The notes under the pieces: generated by a model
The model's input: only the letters and a program-made list of their open reading frames with translations
Databases searched by the model: none
Told to the model about the DNA's origin: nothing
Assembly (NCBI GenBank): GCA_937894515.1
Contig: CALCRH010000223.1
Coordinates: forward strand, 16,609 to 80,608
From: an uncultured Clostridia bacterium
GTDB taxonomy: Bacteria > Bacillota > Clostridia > Oscillospirales > Oscillospiraceae
DNA length: 64,000 bases
Direction: 5' to 3'
Shown: positions 1 through 8,424 of the stretch, piece by piece
Layout: each line of letters begins with the position of its first letter
Position numbering within the stretch: the first letter of the stretch is position 1
Program-made: the position numbers and the translations under genes

Positions 1-134
1 GTGTATGTCTGAAGGGCCTGAGCGTTTGGGAACGTGCGGAAAAGCTGATTTCCATTGCCCACCCCGATTTCCGGGAGGAGCTGATCAAGGAAGCCGAGAA
101 ACAAAAAATCTGGTACCCTCACAATAGAAGATAA
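1..134 (+). CDS. CoA-transferase (acetyl-CoA hydrolase/transferase family), 3' end only
   Basis: Only the last 43 or so codons are in the window; the reading frame starts at base 3 and stops at 132-134. The peptide contains [16 protein letters not shown] followed by a basic tail. The CoA-transferase at 34904-36253 ends almost identically ([16 protein letters not shown]). In this family the segment is the conserved C-terminus of butyryl-CoA:acetate and 4-hydroxybutyrate CoA-transferases, which move CoA between a short-chain acyl-CoA and acetate. It is therefore a paralogue of the gene 35 kb downstream. The substrate cannot be told from this fragment. A strong hairpin follows the stop codon, so this is the end of its transcript. 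Confidence 0.85.
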   Translation, partial: VCLKGLSVWERAEKLISIAHPDFREELIKEAEKQKIWYPHNRR

Positions 135-141
135 ACGATAA

Positions 142-170
142 CGGGCGGCGTAAGCCGCCTGTTTCAATTT
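142..170 (+). terminator. Rho-independent terminator after CoA-transferase
   Basis: A 7-bp GC-rich stem (GGGCGGC/GCCGCCT, arms 143-149 and 154-160) closes a GTAA loop and is followed by a T-rich stretch. Confidence 0.7.
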
Positions 171-222
171 ATGAAAAGGGAATACACTTTACAATGAAAA
201 AGTGGTCGCTTTGTTTTTTCGG

Positions 223-251
223 TTGCTATTTTCCGCAATTGGCGGTAGAAT
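223..251 (+). promoter_or_regulatory. Sigma-A-type promoter for the MATE gene
   Basis: TTGCTA (223-228) and TAGAAT (246-251) are separated by 17 bp, and the ATG lies 32 bp downstream. Confidence 0.45.
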
Positions 252-283
252 AACAGGGAAATTTTCGGAAAGAGGGCTTTGCC

Positions 284-1639
284 ATGTTATCCGTGGAGAA
301 GCGGATAGAAGTATTTGAGACCATGCCGGTGAAAAAGGCGGTACTGCATCAAGTGGCACCGTCCGTTTTGAGTCAGATGGTAGCTCTGCTATACAATCTG
401 GCCGACACTTATTTTGTGGGACTGCTGAATTCTCCCATGCAAACCGCGGCGGTGACGGTTTCTACGCCGCCATTTTTGATGCTGACCGCGGTGTCCAACC
501 TGTTCGGTGTAGGCGGCGCCAGCGCTATTTCCCGGGCATTGGGCAGAAAAGAGCCGGAAAAGGGCAAACAGATTGCGGCGATCTCCTTCTGGCTGGGACT
601 TGCGGCTGCCATAGTATTTTCCTTGCTGTTTGGGCTGCTGGCAGCACCGATCCTTACCCTTTGCGGGGCAAAAAGCGACACCATTGGTGCGGCGCTTTCC
701 TATACCCGGTGGACCATTGTTGCCGGTGGTGTGGGTACGGTATTGAACATCCTGCTGGCAAACCTGGTACGGTCCGAGGGGAACGCTTCCATGGCCTCTG
801 TCGGTGTGTCTTTCGGCGGGGTTCTGAACATGATTCTGGATCCGTTTTTTGTCCTGCCCCAATTTCTGAACATGGGCGCATCAGGTGCAGGTCTTGCCAC
901 GGCCATTTCCAACCTATGTGCGGCATTGTTCCTGCTGAGCTATCTGCTTTGGAGTCAATCTACCGTTCTGCATCTGGCAGTGCGGGATCTGCGCCATACC
1001 GGGGAACATCTGAAAAACATCTTGCGTGTAGGGTTTCCGTCCTGTTTGCAATATGCTCTGACGGTGGTGGCAACAGCGGCGCAGGGACGTTTTATTGCAA
1101 AATATGCCACAGAAGCCATTGCGGCGCTGGGCATTGTGAAAAAGATCGATATGCTGCCGCTTTATGTTTGCCTTGGCATCTCCACCGGACTTTTGCCGAT
1201 GCTGGCCTATAACTATGCGGCAGGAAATCAGAAGCGGCGGCAGCAGATCTTTCGCTTCGGCTGTACCATTGCGGTGAGCTTCGCCCTGTTCTGCGTGGTG
1301 ATATTTGAATGTCTTGCGCCGCAACTGACGGGGATCTTTATTAACGATGCTGTGACGGTGAGATATGCCTCGCAGTTCTTGCGCCGTATGGTGCTGGCGA
1401 TGCCGCTGATGTCTCTGAGCTATCCGATGATCATTCAATTCCAGGCGATGGGAAAGGCGCGGGAGTCGCTGATTTGCTCGATTTTACGAAAAGGTGTATT
1501 GGATATTCCGCTTTTATTTCTGCTGGATAGGATTTCACCGCTCTATGGCTGTATGTGGGTACAGCCCATTGTGGATACCATTGCCCTTTCTGTGTCACTG
1601 ATTTTGTATAAAAAGTTGAAAGAAAGTGAAAAAATTTGA
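284..1639 (+). CDS. MATE family efflux transporter
   Basis: The 451-residue protein is strongly hydrophobic with about twelve predicted membrane helices in two halves, the usual length and layout of the multidrug and toxic compound extrusion family. The segment LYNLADTYFVG near residue 40 and the glycine-rich VGGASAISRALGRK stretch near residue 75 are typical of the NorM/MepA branch. Such proteins export cationic drugs or metabolites across the cytoplasmic membrane using a Na+ or H+ gradient. The gene is monocistronic, lying between a terminator and the carD promoter. ATG at 284 follows a GAAAGAGGG ribosome-binding stretch; a second in-frame ATG at 323 would remove a cytoplasmic tail and is less likely. 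The substrate is unknown. Confidence 0.9.
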   Translation: MLSVEKRIEVFETMPVKKAVLHQVAPSVLSQMVALLYNLADTYFVGLLNSPMQTAAVTVSTPPFLMLTAVSNLFGVGGASAISRALGRKEPEKGKQIAAISFWLGLAAAIVFSLLFGLLAAPILTLCGAKSDTIGAALSYTRWTIVAGGVGTVLNILLANLVRSEGNASMASVGVSFGGVLNMILDPFFVLPQFLNMGASGAGLATAISNLCAALFLLSYLLWSQSTVLHLAVRDLRHTGEHLKNILRVGFPSCLQYALTVVATAAQGRFIAKYATEAIAALGIVKKIDMLPLYVCLGISTGLLPMLAYNYAAGNQKRRQQIFRFGCTIAVSFALFCVVIFECLAPQLTGIFINDAVTVRYASQFLRRMVLAMPLMSLSYPMIIQFQAMGKARESLICSILRKGVLDIPLLFLLDRISPLYGCMWVQPIVDTIALSVSLILYKKLKESEKI

Positions 1640-1659
1640 ATATACGGCACTTTCACTTC

Positions 1660-1688
1660 TTGAAAAATGGTCTTCCGGCGTGTATAAT
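1660..1688 (+). promoter_or_regulatory. Sigma-A promoter of carD-ispD-ispF
   Basis: TTGAAA (1660-1665) and TATAAT (1683-1688) have an ideal 17-bp spacer. The first ATG is 45 bp downstream behind a GAAAGGAGGG Shine-Dalgarno sequence. Confidence 0.8.
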
Positions 1689-1732
1689 ATGCATAGGAAA
1701 TTTTTGCCTATTTTCAGAAAGGAGGGTGCCGT

Positions 1733-2218
1733 ATGTTTTGTGTCGGCGATAAGGTGGTGCATCCGCTGCATGGTGCAGGTATCATTGAGGCGATTACGCA
1801 GGAGCGCCTGGTGGGCTCCCCCGGGTGTTACTATGTGTTCCGCATGCCATCCGGTGGTTTAACGCTGAAAATTCCTACGGAAAACTGCGGCGCCGTAGGC
1901 CTGCGAGGACTGCTGAGCCGGGAGAAGATGGAAGAACTGCTCCAAAAGATTCCGGCACTGGATGCAGAAATGACCAACAACTGGAATCGCCGCTATCGGG
2001 AGAACATGGAGAAGCTGAAAAGCGGCGATCTTGTGGAAGTGGCGAGAGTCATCAAGGGCCTGATCTTGCGGGATGTAAAGCAGGGACTGTCCACCGGCGA
2101 GCGAAAAATGCTGCAAAGCGCGAAGCAGGTACTTCTTTCAGAACTGGTTTTTGTCAAGGATGTGACCTATGAGGCGGCAGAAAAGCTGCTGCTTGAAGCG
2201 GTAATGGAGAGCGGTTAA
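1733..2218 (+). CDS. CarD family transcriptional regulator
   Basis: The 161-residue protein begins FCVGDKVVHPLHGAGII, the Tudor-like RNA polymerase-interacting domain shared by CarD and the TRCF N-terminus. A helical C-terminal half (about residues 65-161) matches the CarD DNA-contacting domain. CarD proteins bind the RNAP beta subunit and stabilise open promoter complexes, often at rRNA promoters. Start at 1733 is supported by a strong GGAGGGTG site. It is the first gene of a three-gene operon: ispD starts at the base after its stop codon. CarD next to ispD-ispF is a recurrent clostridial arrangement. Whether it controls this operon or acts globally is not visible. Confidence 0.9.
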   Translation: MFCVGDKVVHPLHGAGIIEAITQERLVGSPGCYYVFRMPSGGLTLKIPTENCGAVGLRGLLSREKMEELLQKIPALDAEMTNNWNRRYRENMEKLKSGDLVEVARVIKGLILRDVKQGLSTGERKMLQSAKQVLLSELVFVKDVTYEAAEKLLLEAVMESG

Positions 2219-2959
2219 ATGGGCTTATTTTGGAACAAAGTGCAGAAATGGCAGAAAAACCGCCATCCCGTCTGCGCGATGGTCGTTGCGGCGGCGGGCG
2301 CGTCTGTCCGTATGGGCGGTGAGAACAAGATGCTGATGCACTTGGGCGGTATGCCGGTGCTGATGCGGACGCTGCTGGCTGTCGATCAGGCGGAACGGGT
2401 GGATGAGATTATTGTGGCGACCCGGGAGGAACTGCTGCTGGAGGTAGCTGATATCTGCGCCCATGCGGATATTCACAAGCCCGTGAAAATCGTACAGGGC
2501 GGCGAGACTCGTGCGGCATCTGTTCTGGCAGCCGCCATGGAGTGCGATCCCAAAACGGAGCTGATCGCTGTACACGATGGGGCAAGACCCCTGATCCGGC
2601 CGGAGGAGATTGACGCTCTGATTGAGTTTGGGGCAAAGACCTACGCTGTGGCACCCGCCATACCGGTAAATGATACGATCAAGGTGGCAGATGAGAACGG
2701 CTTGGTGAAGTCCACGCCGGAGCGAAAGAGCCTGTATGCGGTACAGACGCCTCAGGTATTTCAGGCGGATCTGTTAAAGGGTGCTTTACAGGCGGCATTG
2801 AATTCCGGAGAGCCTGTAACCGATGATTGCTCTGCTGTGGAACGGATTGGCAAGGAAGTTTACTTGACAGAGGGAAACCGGGAAAATATCAAAATCACCA
2901 CCCCCATCGACCTGACGATGGCAGAGGTGATCCTGCGCCGGAGAGGGGAAACAGGATGA
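2219..2959 (+). CDS. ispD: 2-C-methyl-D-erythritol 4-phosphate cytidylyltransferase
   Basis: IspD couples CTP to methylerythritol 4-phosphate, the third step of the MEP route to isoprenoids (undecaprenyl carriers, quinone-type lipids). The 246-residue protein has the nucleotide-binding motif VVAAAGASVRMGG with a following lysine, and the HDGARPLI segment near residue 120, both diagnostic. An N-terminal extension of about 20 basic residues precedes the usual start of the domain; ATG 2219 directly abuts the carD stop, which implies translational coupling. It overlaps ispF by four bases (ATGA). Confidence is high from motifs, length and the ispF neighbour. Confidence 0.96.
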   Translation: MGLFWNKVQKWQKNRHPVCAMVVAAAGASVRMGGENKMLMHLGGMPVLMRTLLAVDQAERVDEIIVATREELLLEVADICAHADIHKPVKIVQGGETRAASVLAAAMECDPKTELIAVHDGARPLIRPEEIDALIEFGAKTYAVAPAIPVNDTIKVADENGLVKSTPERKSLYAVQTPQVFQADLLKGALQAALNSGEPVTDDCSAVERIGKEVYLTEGNRENIKITTPIDLTMAEVILRRRGETG

Positions 2960-3444
2960 CAAATCTGCGGATCGGACAGGGGTATGACGTGCATCGGCTG
3001 GTGTGTGGCAGACCCCTTGTTTTAGGCGGCGTAACGATTCCATATGATAAGGGACTGGACGGGCACAGCGATGCGGATGTGCTGCTCCATGCGGTAATGG
3101 ATGCCCTTCTGGGGGCGGCGGCATTGGGCGACATCGGCAAGCTGTTTCCCGATTGTGATGATGCGTATTTGAATATTTCCAGCGTGGTGCTTCTGGAGCG
3201 GGTGGCACAGGTACTGCGAGATGCCGGATTTGCGGTGGTGAATATTGACGCGACACTGGTGGCGCAGGCACCGAAGATCGGTAAATATCGGGATGAGATG
3301 CGCCAAAATATAGCGAAGGCTTTGAGCGTGAATGCTTCACAGGTGAACGTAAAAGCCACCACCGAGGAGCATCTGGGCTTTACCGGCAGCGGGGAGGGCA
3401 TGGCAGCCCATGCTGTGGTGCTGATCGAGAAAAGTGAAACGTGA
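2956..3444 (+). CDS. ispF: 2-C-methyl-D-erythritol 2,4-cyclodiphosphate synthase
   Basis: IspF closes the cyclodiphosphate in the MEP pathway, releasing CMP. The 162-residue product starts MTNLRIGQGYDVHRLV; GYDVH supplies the zinc-ligand Asp and His, and LDGHSDADVLLHA supplies the third ligand and substrate contacts. A C-terminal KATTEEHLGFTGSGEG motif forms the CTP pocket. The start at 2956 overlaps the ispD stop as ATGA; longer in-frame extensions upstream run inside ispD and are not used. The stop codon lies inside the 5' arm of the operon terminator. Confidence 0.97.
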   Translation: MTNLRIGQGYDVHRLVCGRPLVLGGVTIPYDKGLDGHSDADVLLHAVMDALLGAAALGDIGKLFPDCDDAYLNISSVVLLERVAQVLRDAGFAVVNIDATLVAQAPKIGKYRDEMRQNIAKALSVNASQVNVKATTEEHLGFTGSGEGMAAHAVVLIEKSET

Positions 3445-3469
3445 GGGAGTCCCCTCACGTTTCTTTTTT
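3439..3469 (+). terminator. Terminator of carD-ispD-ispF
   Basis: A 9-bp perfect stem (ACGTGAGGG/CCCTCACGT) with a four-base loop is followed by TTCTTTTTT. The ispF stop codon is embedded in the 5' arm. Confidence 0.9.
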
Positions 3470-3502
3470 ATTGTCCATAGAATGCCATGAAGGAGGTGTA
3501 CT

Positions 3503-3754
3503 ATGGACTATTATCTTTTTACGGCCCGTTCTATCACACAGGCGCAGCGTATGGCGCAGGTGCTGGGACAGGCCGGCATTCGCGCCGGCGTACAGCGTCT
3601 GCCTGTGGGACTGAGCACCCAGGGCTGTGCATACGGCGTGAGAATAGAGACAAAATGGTATGAGCGGGCGCTTTCCCTGGTACAGAGCATGGGGATGGGG
3701 CCGACAAAGATATTCCGTTATGGACAGCAGGGATTTAACGAGGTGACCCTATGA
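3503..3754 (+). CDS. DUF3343 protein (putative Se/S-carrier-like)
   Basis: This 83-residue protein matches the DUF3343 pattern as I know it: an N-terminal YYLFTARSITQAQRMAQ helix, a central basic loop and a short Cys-containing segment (STQGCAYGVRI) where relatives often carry a Ser-Cys-Gly. The family is commonly adjacent to cysteine-desulfurase-like enzymes and selenium genes, and has been proposed to carry sulfur or selenium. Here its stop overlaps the start of a desulfurase by four bases (ATGA), which fits that pairing. A GAAGGAGGTG site lies nine bases before ATG 3503. Function is inferred only from neighbourhood; the single cysteine would be the expected persulfide carrier. Confidence 0.75.
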   Translation: MDYYLFTARSITQAQRMAQVLGQAGIRAGVQRLPVGLSTQGCAYGVRIETKWYERALSLVQSMGMGPTKIFRYGQQGFNEVTL

Positions 3755-4887
3755 TCTATCTGGACAGCGCAGCCACTACTTTGGAAAAACCCGAAAGCGT
3801 GCGCCGGGCAATGATACAGGCAGTAAACCACATGTCATCGCCGGGGCGGGGGAGTTATCAGGCGACACGTTTGGCAGAGGAGACGGATTTTCTCTGCCGC
3901 AGTGAAGCAGCGGCACTTTTCGACGTGGGTGATCCGTCTCAGGTGGTATTTACCATGAACGCTACCCACGGACTGAATATTGCCATTCATTCTCTGGTAC
4001 CAAGCGGGGGAAAGGTCATCATTTCCGGCTATGAACACAATGCGGTAACCCGGCCGCTCCACGCGATTCCCAACATGCATCTGACAATTCTGGATACCCC
4101 GCCTTATCAACCGATGCGCATGGTGGAAGAATTGGAAAAGGCGCTGCGGCAGGGGGCGGACGCGGTGATCTGCAACCACGTTTCCAATGTGTTCGGGTGT
4201 GTACAGCCCATCGAAGAAATGGCGGATTTGTGTCGGCGAGCCGGCGTTCCGCTGGTGATAGATGCCAGCCAGTCCGCAGGCGTGATACCTGTTTCTCTGG
4301 AGAAGCTGGGAGCAGCTTTTATTGCCATGCCCGGACACAAAGGGCTATATGGTCCGCAGGGAACGGGATTACTGCTTTGCAATCATGCATCGACACCGCT
4401 GCTCTATGGCGGAACGGGAAGCCTGTCGCGGTTACAATCCATGCCGGAGGATCTGCCGGATCGACTGGAAGCCGGGACACACAATATGCCGGGGATTGCC
4501 GGCCTGTTGGAGGGAATCCGTTTTGTGCGGAGAACCGGCGTGGAAAAAATCGCAAGCCACGAAAGACAGCTTGCCGCCCGCGCGGTGGAGCAACTGCGGA
4601 AAATTGACGGTGTTCATGTCTTCTACGACAGCGGATTTACCAATCAGACAGGTGTGGTGAGTTTTATCGCCGAGGGCTATGACTGCGAGACAATCGGGGA
4701 AGCAATGGCACAAAAAGGCGTGGCACTTCGGGCGGGTTTGCACTGTGCGCCGTTGGCACACCGCACGGTGGGAACGCTGAAAACCGGCACCATTCGCCTG
4801 AGTCCGTCCTATTTCAACCGGCGGGAACAAATTGACAAATGTGCCGAAATTTTGGCAGCGGTGCTTCGTGAAAAAGTAACATTTTAG
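3751..4887 (+). CDS. Cysteine desulfurase family protein (class V aminotransferase fold)
   Basis: A 378-residue PLP enzyme of the NifS/SufS fold type I group. YLDSAATTLEKPESV at the N-terminus, DASQSAG (the PLP-pyridine Asp region, about residue 171), and MPGHKGLYGPQGTG with the Schiff-base lysine (about residue 197) are all present. RAGLHCAPLAHR near residue 330 has the cysteine that takes up sulfur as a persulfide. It resembles the stand-alone, DUF3343-linked subfamily rather than the suf or isc operon enzymes, and no scaffold gene is nearby. Translational overlap with DUF3343 suggests a dedicated enzyme-carrier pair. Whether the cargo is sulfur or selenium cannot be decided from sequence. 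Confidence 0.85.
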   Translation: MIYLDSAATTLEKPESVRRAMIQAVNHMSSPGRGSYQATRLAEETDFLCRSEAAALFDVGDPSQVVFTMNATHGLNIAIHSLVPSGGKVIISGYEHNAVTRPLHAIPNMHLTILDTPPYQPMRMVEELEKALRQGADAVICNHVSNVFGCVQPIEEMADLCRRAGVPLVIDASQSAGVIPVSLEKLGAAFIAMPGHKGLYGPQGTGLLLCNHASTPLLYGGTGSLSRLQSMPEDLPDRLEAGTHNMPGIAGLLEGIRFVRRTGVEKIASHERQLAARAVEQLRKIDGVHVFYDSGFTNQTGVVSFIAEGYDCETIGEAMAQKGVALRAGLHCAPLAHRTVGTLKTGTIRLSPSYFNRREQIDKCAEILAAVLREKVTF

Positions 4888-4901
4888 ACACACAATTTTT
4901 G

Positions 4902-4930
4902 TTGCAATTTCCCAATATTTTTTATATAAT
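4902..4930 (+). promoter_or_regulatory. Sigma-A promoter of the cdaA operon
   Basis: TTGCAA (4902-4907) and TATAAT (4925-4930) are 17 bp apart in an AT-rich gap, 55 bp before the cdaA ATG, which is preceded by AGGAAGGAAG. Confidence 0.75.
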
Positions 4931-4984
4931 AAGTCTATCTGTATATTTGCGTAAATTTCGTCCCTAAACAGGAAGGAAGAAGCT

Positions 4985-5881
4985 ATGGAATCAGTTATCA
5001 CGGTAGTAGAAAATATTGGGAAGTACTTAAGCCTGATCCGCGTGTCAGACGTGCTGGATATGGTCATTATTGCCTTTTTGGTCTATAAGATCCTGGGGTT
5101 GGTCACATCTACCCGTGCGGAGAATATTCTTAAAGGCATTGTGATTTTCCTGCTGGTACTGTGGCTGTCTACGGCGCTGCAACTGCGTGCAGTCAGCTAT
5201 ATCCTCGGTCATGTGGTGGAATGGGGCATTTTGGCGCTGATTATTCTGTTCCAGCCGGAAATCCGGCAGCTTTTAGAGAAGCTGGGAAGCAGAAGACTGC
5301 CAAAACAGCTTTCTCAGCTGCTGCAGCCACAACAGATGTTGGGTGAGACAGAACAGGCGATCGATCATGTCGTTCTGGCATGCAGTGAGATGTCCAAGGC
5401 AAAGACCGGCGCGTTGATTGTGTTTGAACGGGATATTTCCCTACGCGATCTGGTGCGAAGCGGTACCCCACTGGATGCGGCCGTAAACAATGAACTGTTG
5501 AAAAACATCTTCTTTATCAATGCGCCGATGCATGATGGCGCTATGATCATTCGAAGCGGCCGCATCATTGGCGCGGGGTGCATGCTTCCTCTGTCTAAAA
5601 ATGTAAATCTGAGCCGTGACCTGGGAATGCGGCACCGTGCAGGTATTGGTATTTCAGAGACCAGCGATGCGGTGGTAGTTATCGTTTCGGAAGAAACCGG
5701 TTCCATTTCTGTGGCGCTGGGCGGTATGCTGAAGCGTCATCTGATGCCGGAAACGCTGGCAAAGCTGCTGCGTAACGAACTCCTGCCGCCGGAAGAAGAG
5801 CAAGAGAAGGAGAAGCAAAGACTGCCCCATGTTGGCCGGTTGTTCAAGTGGGATAAGGAGGGCGGAAATGGAGAACAGTAA
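4985..5881 (+). CDS. cdaA: Diadenylate cyclase CdaA
   Basis: CdaA condenses two ATP into cyclic di-AMP, the messenger for potassium and osmotic homeostasis and cell-wall integrity in Firmicutes. The 298-residue protein has about three N-terminal membrane helices (residues 15-90) and a cytosolic DisA_N domain with the catalytic DGA motif at residues 184-186 (MHDGAMII) and an RHR motif near residue 216. Length and architecture match CdaA (YbbP). The 3' end overlaps the cdaR start. In many Firmicutes cdaA-cdaR is followed by glmM; here it is followed by rseC-like, DUF5685 and J-domain genes. Confidence 0.96.
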   Translation: MESVITVVENIGKYLSLIRVSDVLDMVIIAFLVYKILGLVTSTRAENILKGIVIFLLVLWLSTALQLRAVSYILGHVVEWGILALIILFQPEIRQLLEKLGSRRLPKQLSQLLQPQQMLGETEQAIDHVVLACSEMSKAKTGALIVFERDISLRDLVRSGTPLDAAVNNELLKNIFFINAPMHDGAMIIRSGRIIGAGCMLPLSKNVNLSRDLGMRHRAGIGISETSDAVVVIVSEETGSISVALGGMLKRHLMPETLAKLLRNELLPPEEEQEKEKQRLPHVGRLFKWDKEGGNGEQ

Positions 5882-7133
5882 GAACCGTAAGGTTTGGCAG
5901 ATCGTGATCGCTGTCCTGACCGCTATTGTGCTCTGGGTCTATGTGGACAACCAGGTGGCGACCGATGCCGTATTAAACGTAAAAGGAGTGCCGGTAGAAT
6001 TCTCCGGCGAGGACACAACGCTGGCAGGAAAAAACCTGATGCTGCTGTCCGGCTATGATACCACTATCGATTTGAAACTGGAGGGCCCGAGAAGAGTCCT
6101 GTGGCAGATGAATACGGATGCGATCCGCATTGTGGCGGATACCGGCAGTATTGACAGTACCGGTGTGCAGACGCTGAGTTATTCCATCGTTTATCCGGAC
6201 AACGTGTCACGCAGCTCTGTTTCGGTAAAATCTGCCAGCGCCTATACTGTCACGGTTACGGTAGGCGAGCTGTACACCAAAGAAGTTCCTGTTTATTGTG
6301 ATGTGAACGGTGAGGTGGCCGAGGGGTACTTTGCCGGTGATCTGCAGATCGACACAACGACCCTGGTATTGCATGCACAGCGGGAGGATCTGCTGAATGT
6401 AAGCTATGCCAAGGTGGAGGTCAACGCCGGCGGTGCGACCCGCACATTGATTCAGGCACTGGAATACACGTTGTATGACTATAACGATGTTCCGGTGGTT
6501 AACAGCAACATTCGCTCGGCAACGAAACTGGTGCAGATCACGCTGCCTGTCCGAACCATGAAGGTGATTCCGCTGCAGATGGAATTGGTGGGAACGCCGG
6601 AGGACGGCGCGGACAACGTACAGTATGACATCAACCCGGCAACGGTACAGGTAATCGGTGAGGAGGATACCCTTACTGTTATCGACAGCATCGTACTGGA
6701 CCGGATTTATGTAGAGGATCTGGCCTCTTATCAGACGTTTAACTACGATATTAAGGTGCCGGTGGGTACTGCATTGGCTGAAAACACACCAAAGGTTGCT
6801 ATCGTGACAGTGATTGTTAACAGCGCAAAAGAGGCAGTTTTGAACGTGGAAGAGATCACCTGTGAAAATGTTGCGGATCATTTAAAGGCCAGCGTTGATG
6901 CGCCCATAGACATAACGGTCTGGGGGCAGAGCGGTGCCGTTGATATCCTGGATGCAGCAGATGTGCAGGTACGAGTGGATCTCTCCGAAGTCACAGAGGT
7001 GGGGACGTATGAGCTGCCTGCTGTGATTACATTGGACAGCAACAGAAAAGTTGCCGTAAAGGGCAGCTATACCGTATCCGTTACCGTAACGGAACGAGAC
7101 AATGAACAAAGCAGCGAGGGTACAGAAACATGA
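5868..7133 (+). CDS. cdaR: YbbR-domain regulator of diadenylate cyclase (CdaR)
   Basis: CdaR-type proteins sit outside the membrane and modulate CdaA. The chosen ATG at 5868 follows AAGGAGGGCGG and gives 421 residues: a short cytosolic tail, one membrane anchor (about residues 8-24, IVIAVLTAIVLWVYV) and then about four YbbR repeats rich in beta-strand, recognisable by recurring VPV and L-(D/E)-G-P segments. It overlaps the cdaA 3' end by 14 bases, indicating coupled expression of enzyme and regulator. An earlier in-frame codon at 5829 lacks a ribosome-binding site. Confidence 0.9.
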   Translation: MENSKNRKVWQIVIAVLTAIVLWVYVDNQVATDAVLNVKGVPVEFSGEDTTLAGKNLMLLSGYDTTIDLKLEGPRRVLWQMNTDAIRIVADTGSIDSTGVQTLSYSIVYPDNVSRSSVSVKSASAYTVTVTVGELYTKEVPVYCDVNGEVAEGYFAGDLQIDTTTLVLHAQREDLLNVSYAKVEVNAGGATRTLIQALEYTLYDYNDVPVVNSNIRSATKLVQITLPVRTMKVIPLQMELVGTPEDGADNVQYDINPATVQVIGEEDTLTVIDSIVLDRIYVEDLASYQTFNYDIKVPVGTALAENTPKVAIVTVIVNSAKEAVLNVEEITCENVADHLKASVDAPIDITVWGQSGAVDILDAADVQVRVDLSEVTEVGTYELPAVITLDSNRKVAVKGSYTVSVTVTERDNEQSSEGTET

Positions 7134-7534
7134 CGCAGATTGCAACAGTAGAGAGATTGTTAGACAGCGGCTACGCGGAGATTTCCGTGCCACGCAAATC
7201 CGCCTGCGGACATGACTGCGAGGAATGTGCCGGCTGTGGTATGACAGGCGCTGCCATCAAGGCTCGAGCCAGAAACGATGTAGATGCACAGCCAGGGGAC
7301 AAAGTGATCGTGGAGAGCAGTACCAAGAAGCTGTTCGGCGTGATCGCGTTGGTGTATGTTCTGCCGGTGATTTTCTTCCTGCTGGGATATTTTCTGACGG
7401 AAGGTCTGGCAGAGAACTGGCGGTATGTCATTGCCATTGCGGCGGCGGTGGTCAGCTTTCTGCCCAGCATTTTCTATGATCGCTATGCCAAGCGTAAAGA
7501 GAAGCTGACCTACCAGATCGTGCGGCTGTTCTGA
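7130..7534 (+). CDS. SoxR-reducing system / RseC-MucC family membrane protein
   Basis: A 134-residue protein with an N-terminal cysteine cluster (CGHDCEECAGCG, residues 24-35) and two membrane helices (about residues 68-86 and 96-112), the architecture of RseC/RsxE-partner proteins. Family members act in redox control of iron-sulfur regulators or in envelope signalling; the cysteines could ligate a cluster. In Clostridia the family is often a single gene away from rnf or sigma-E-like loci, and neither is in this window. It overlaps cdaR by four bases (ATGA) and the next gene by one base, so it belongs to the cdaA operon. Its role here is unknown. Confidence 0.8.
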   Translation: MTQIATVERLLDSGYAEISVPRKSACGHDCEECAGCGMTGAAIKARARNDVDAQPGDKVIVESSTKKLFGVIALVYVLPVIFFLLGYFLTEGLAENWRYVIAIAAAVVSFLPSIFYDRYAKRKEKLTYQIVRLF

Positions 7535-8409
7535 TGTTTGGTTACGTTTTACCCGCACGGGATCGGCTGAGCCAGGAGGAAAAGCAGAGGTTTCAGGCTG
7601 TGTATTGCGGGCTGTGCCACACGTTGGGTTCGCGCTATGGCCTGGCAGCACGGATGATCCTCAACTACGATCTGACCTTTCTTGCCATGCTCTTACAGGA
7701 AGGACCGGCTCAACGCTGTGAGAAAACCTGCGTGGCGCATCCCATCAAGAAGCGCTCCTGTGTATGTCAAAGCAAATCGCTGGAAACAGCGGCTGACATG
7801 AGCGTTATTCTAACCTGGTGGCAGATTCAGGATGGGATCGCTGACCATGGATTCTGGAAAGGACTGCGGTATCGCCTGGCGGCGCTGCTTCTGCACCGGG
7901 CCTATCAAAAGGCAAGAAAAATTCAGCCGGGATTTGACGGGAGAACCCAGAAGCACCTGCAGGATCTTGCGGTTCTGGAAAAGAGCCGCGAGCCGTCTTT
8001 GGACAAGCCGGCGGATACTTTTGCCGGATTGCTGGCCGGCGTTGCGGAAGAGGTACACGACCCTGTTAAGGGTCGCGTACTGAAGACCATGCTGTATCAC
8101 CTGGGACGATGGATCTATCTAATTGATGCGGCAGACGATTTGGAAAAGGACTGGAAATCCGGCGGGTTTAACCCGCTGCCGCTTCGGTACGGTCTGACAG
8201 AGGGAAAACTGACCGAGGAGGCAAAACAGGCGTTGAGCCTTACGCTGGACAGTTCTGTGCGGACTATGGCGGCGGCTTTTGAATTGTGGGACTTCGGCGA
8301 AAATGCCGAAGCAATACGCGCTGTCGTATATGAAGGATTGTATGCAGTGGGTGGAGCTGTACTGAGCGGTACCTTCCACAAGCCCACCAAAAAGAAAGAA
8401 AACCGATGA
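7534..8409 (+). CDS. DUF5685 family protein
   Basis: The 291-residue protein opens FGYVLPARDRLSQEEKQRF and has a CGLCH motif at about residue 26 and several further cysteines (CEKTCVAHP, RSCVCQS; residues 64-85), typical of the DUF5685 family. The rest is largely helical with a conserved YLIDAADDLEKD segment near residue 190, reminiscent of prenyl-synthase-like Asp-rich helices. Relatives are often found beside J-domain proteins, as here. The start overlaps the previous stop by one base (TGATG). Biochemical function is unknown; a metal-binding helical protein acting with the DnaJ-like neighbour is a reasonable inference only. Confidence 0.75.
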   Translation: MFGYVLPARDRLSQEEKQRFQAVYCGLCHTLGSRYGLAARMILNYDLTFLAMLLQEGPAQRCEKTCVAHPIKKRSCVCQSKSLETAADMSVILTWWQIQDGIADHGFWKGLRYRLAALLLHRAYQKARKIQPGFDGRTQKHLQDLAVLEKSREPSLDKPADTFAGLLAGVAEEVHDPVKGRVLKTMLYHLGRWIYLIDAADDLEKDWKSGGFNPLPLRYGLTEGKLTEEAKQALSLTLDSSVRTMAAAFELWDFGENAEAIRAVVYEGLYAVGGAVLSGTFHKPTKKKENR

Positions 8410-8424
8410 AAGGGGAATTTGCCG

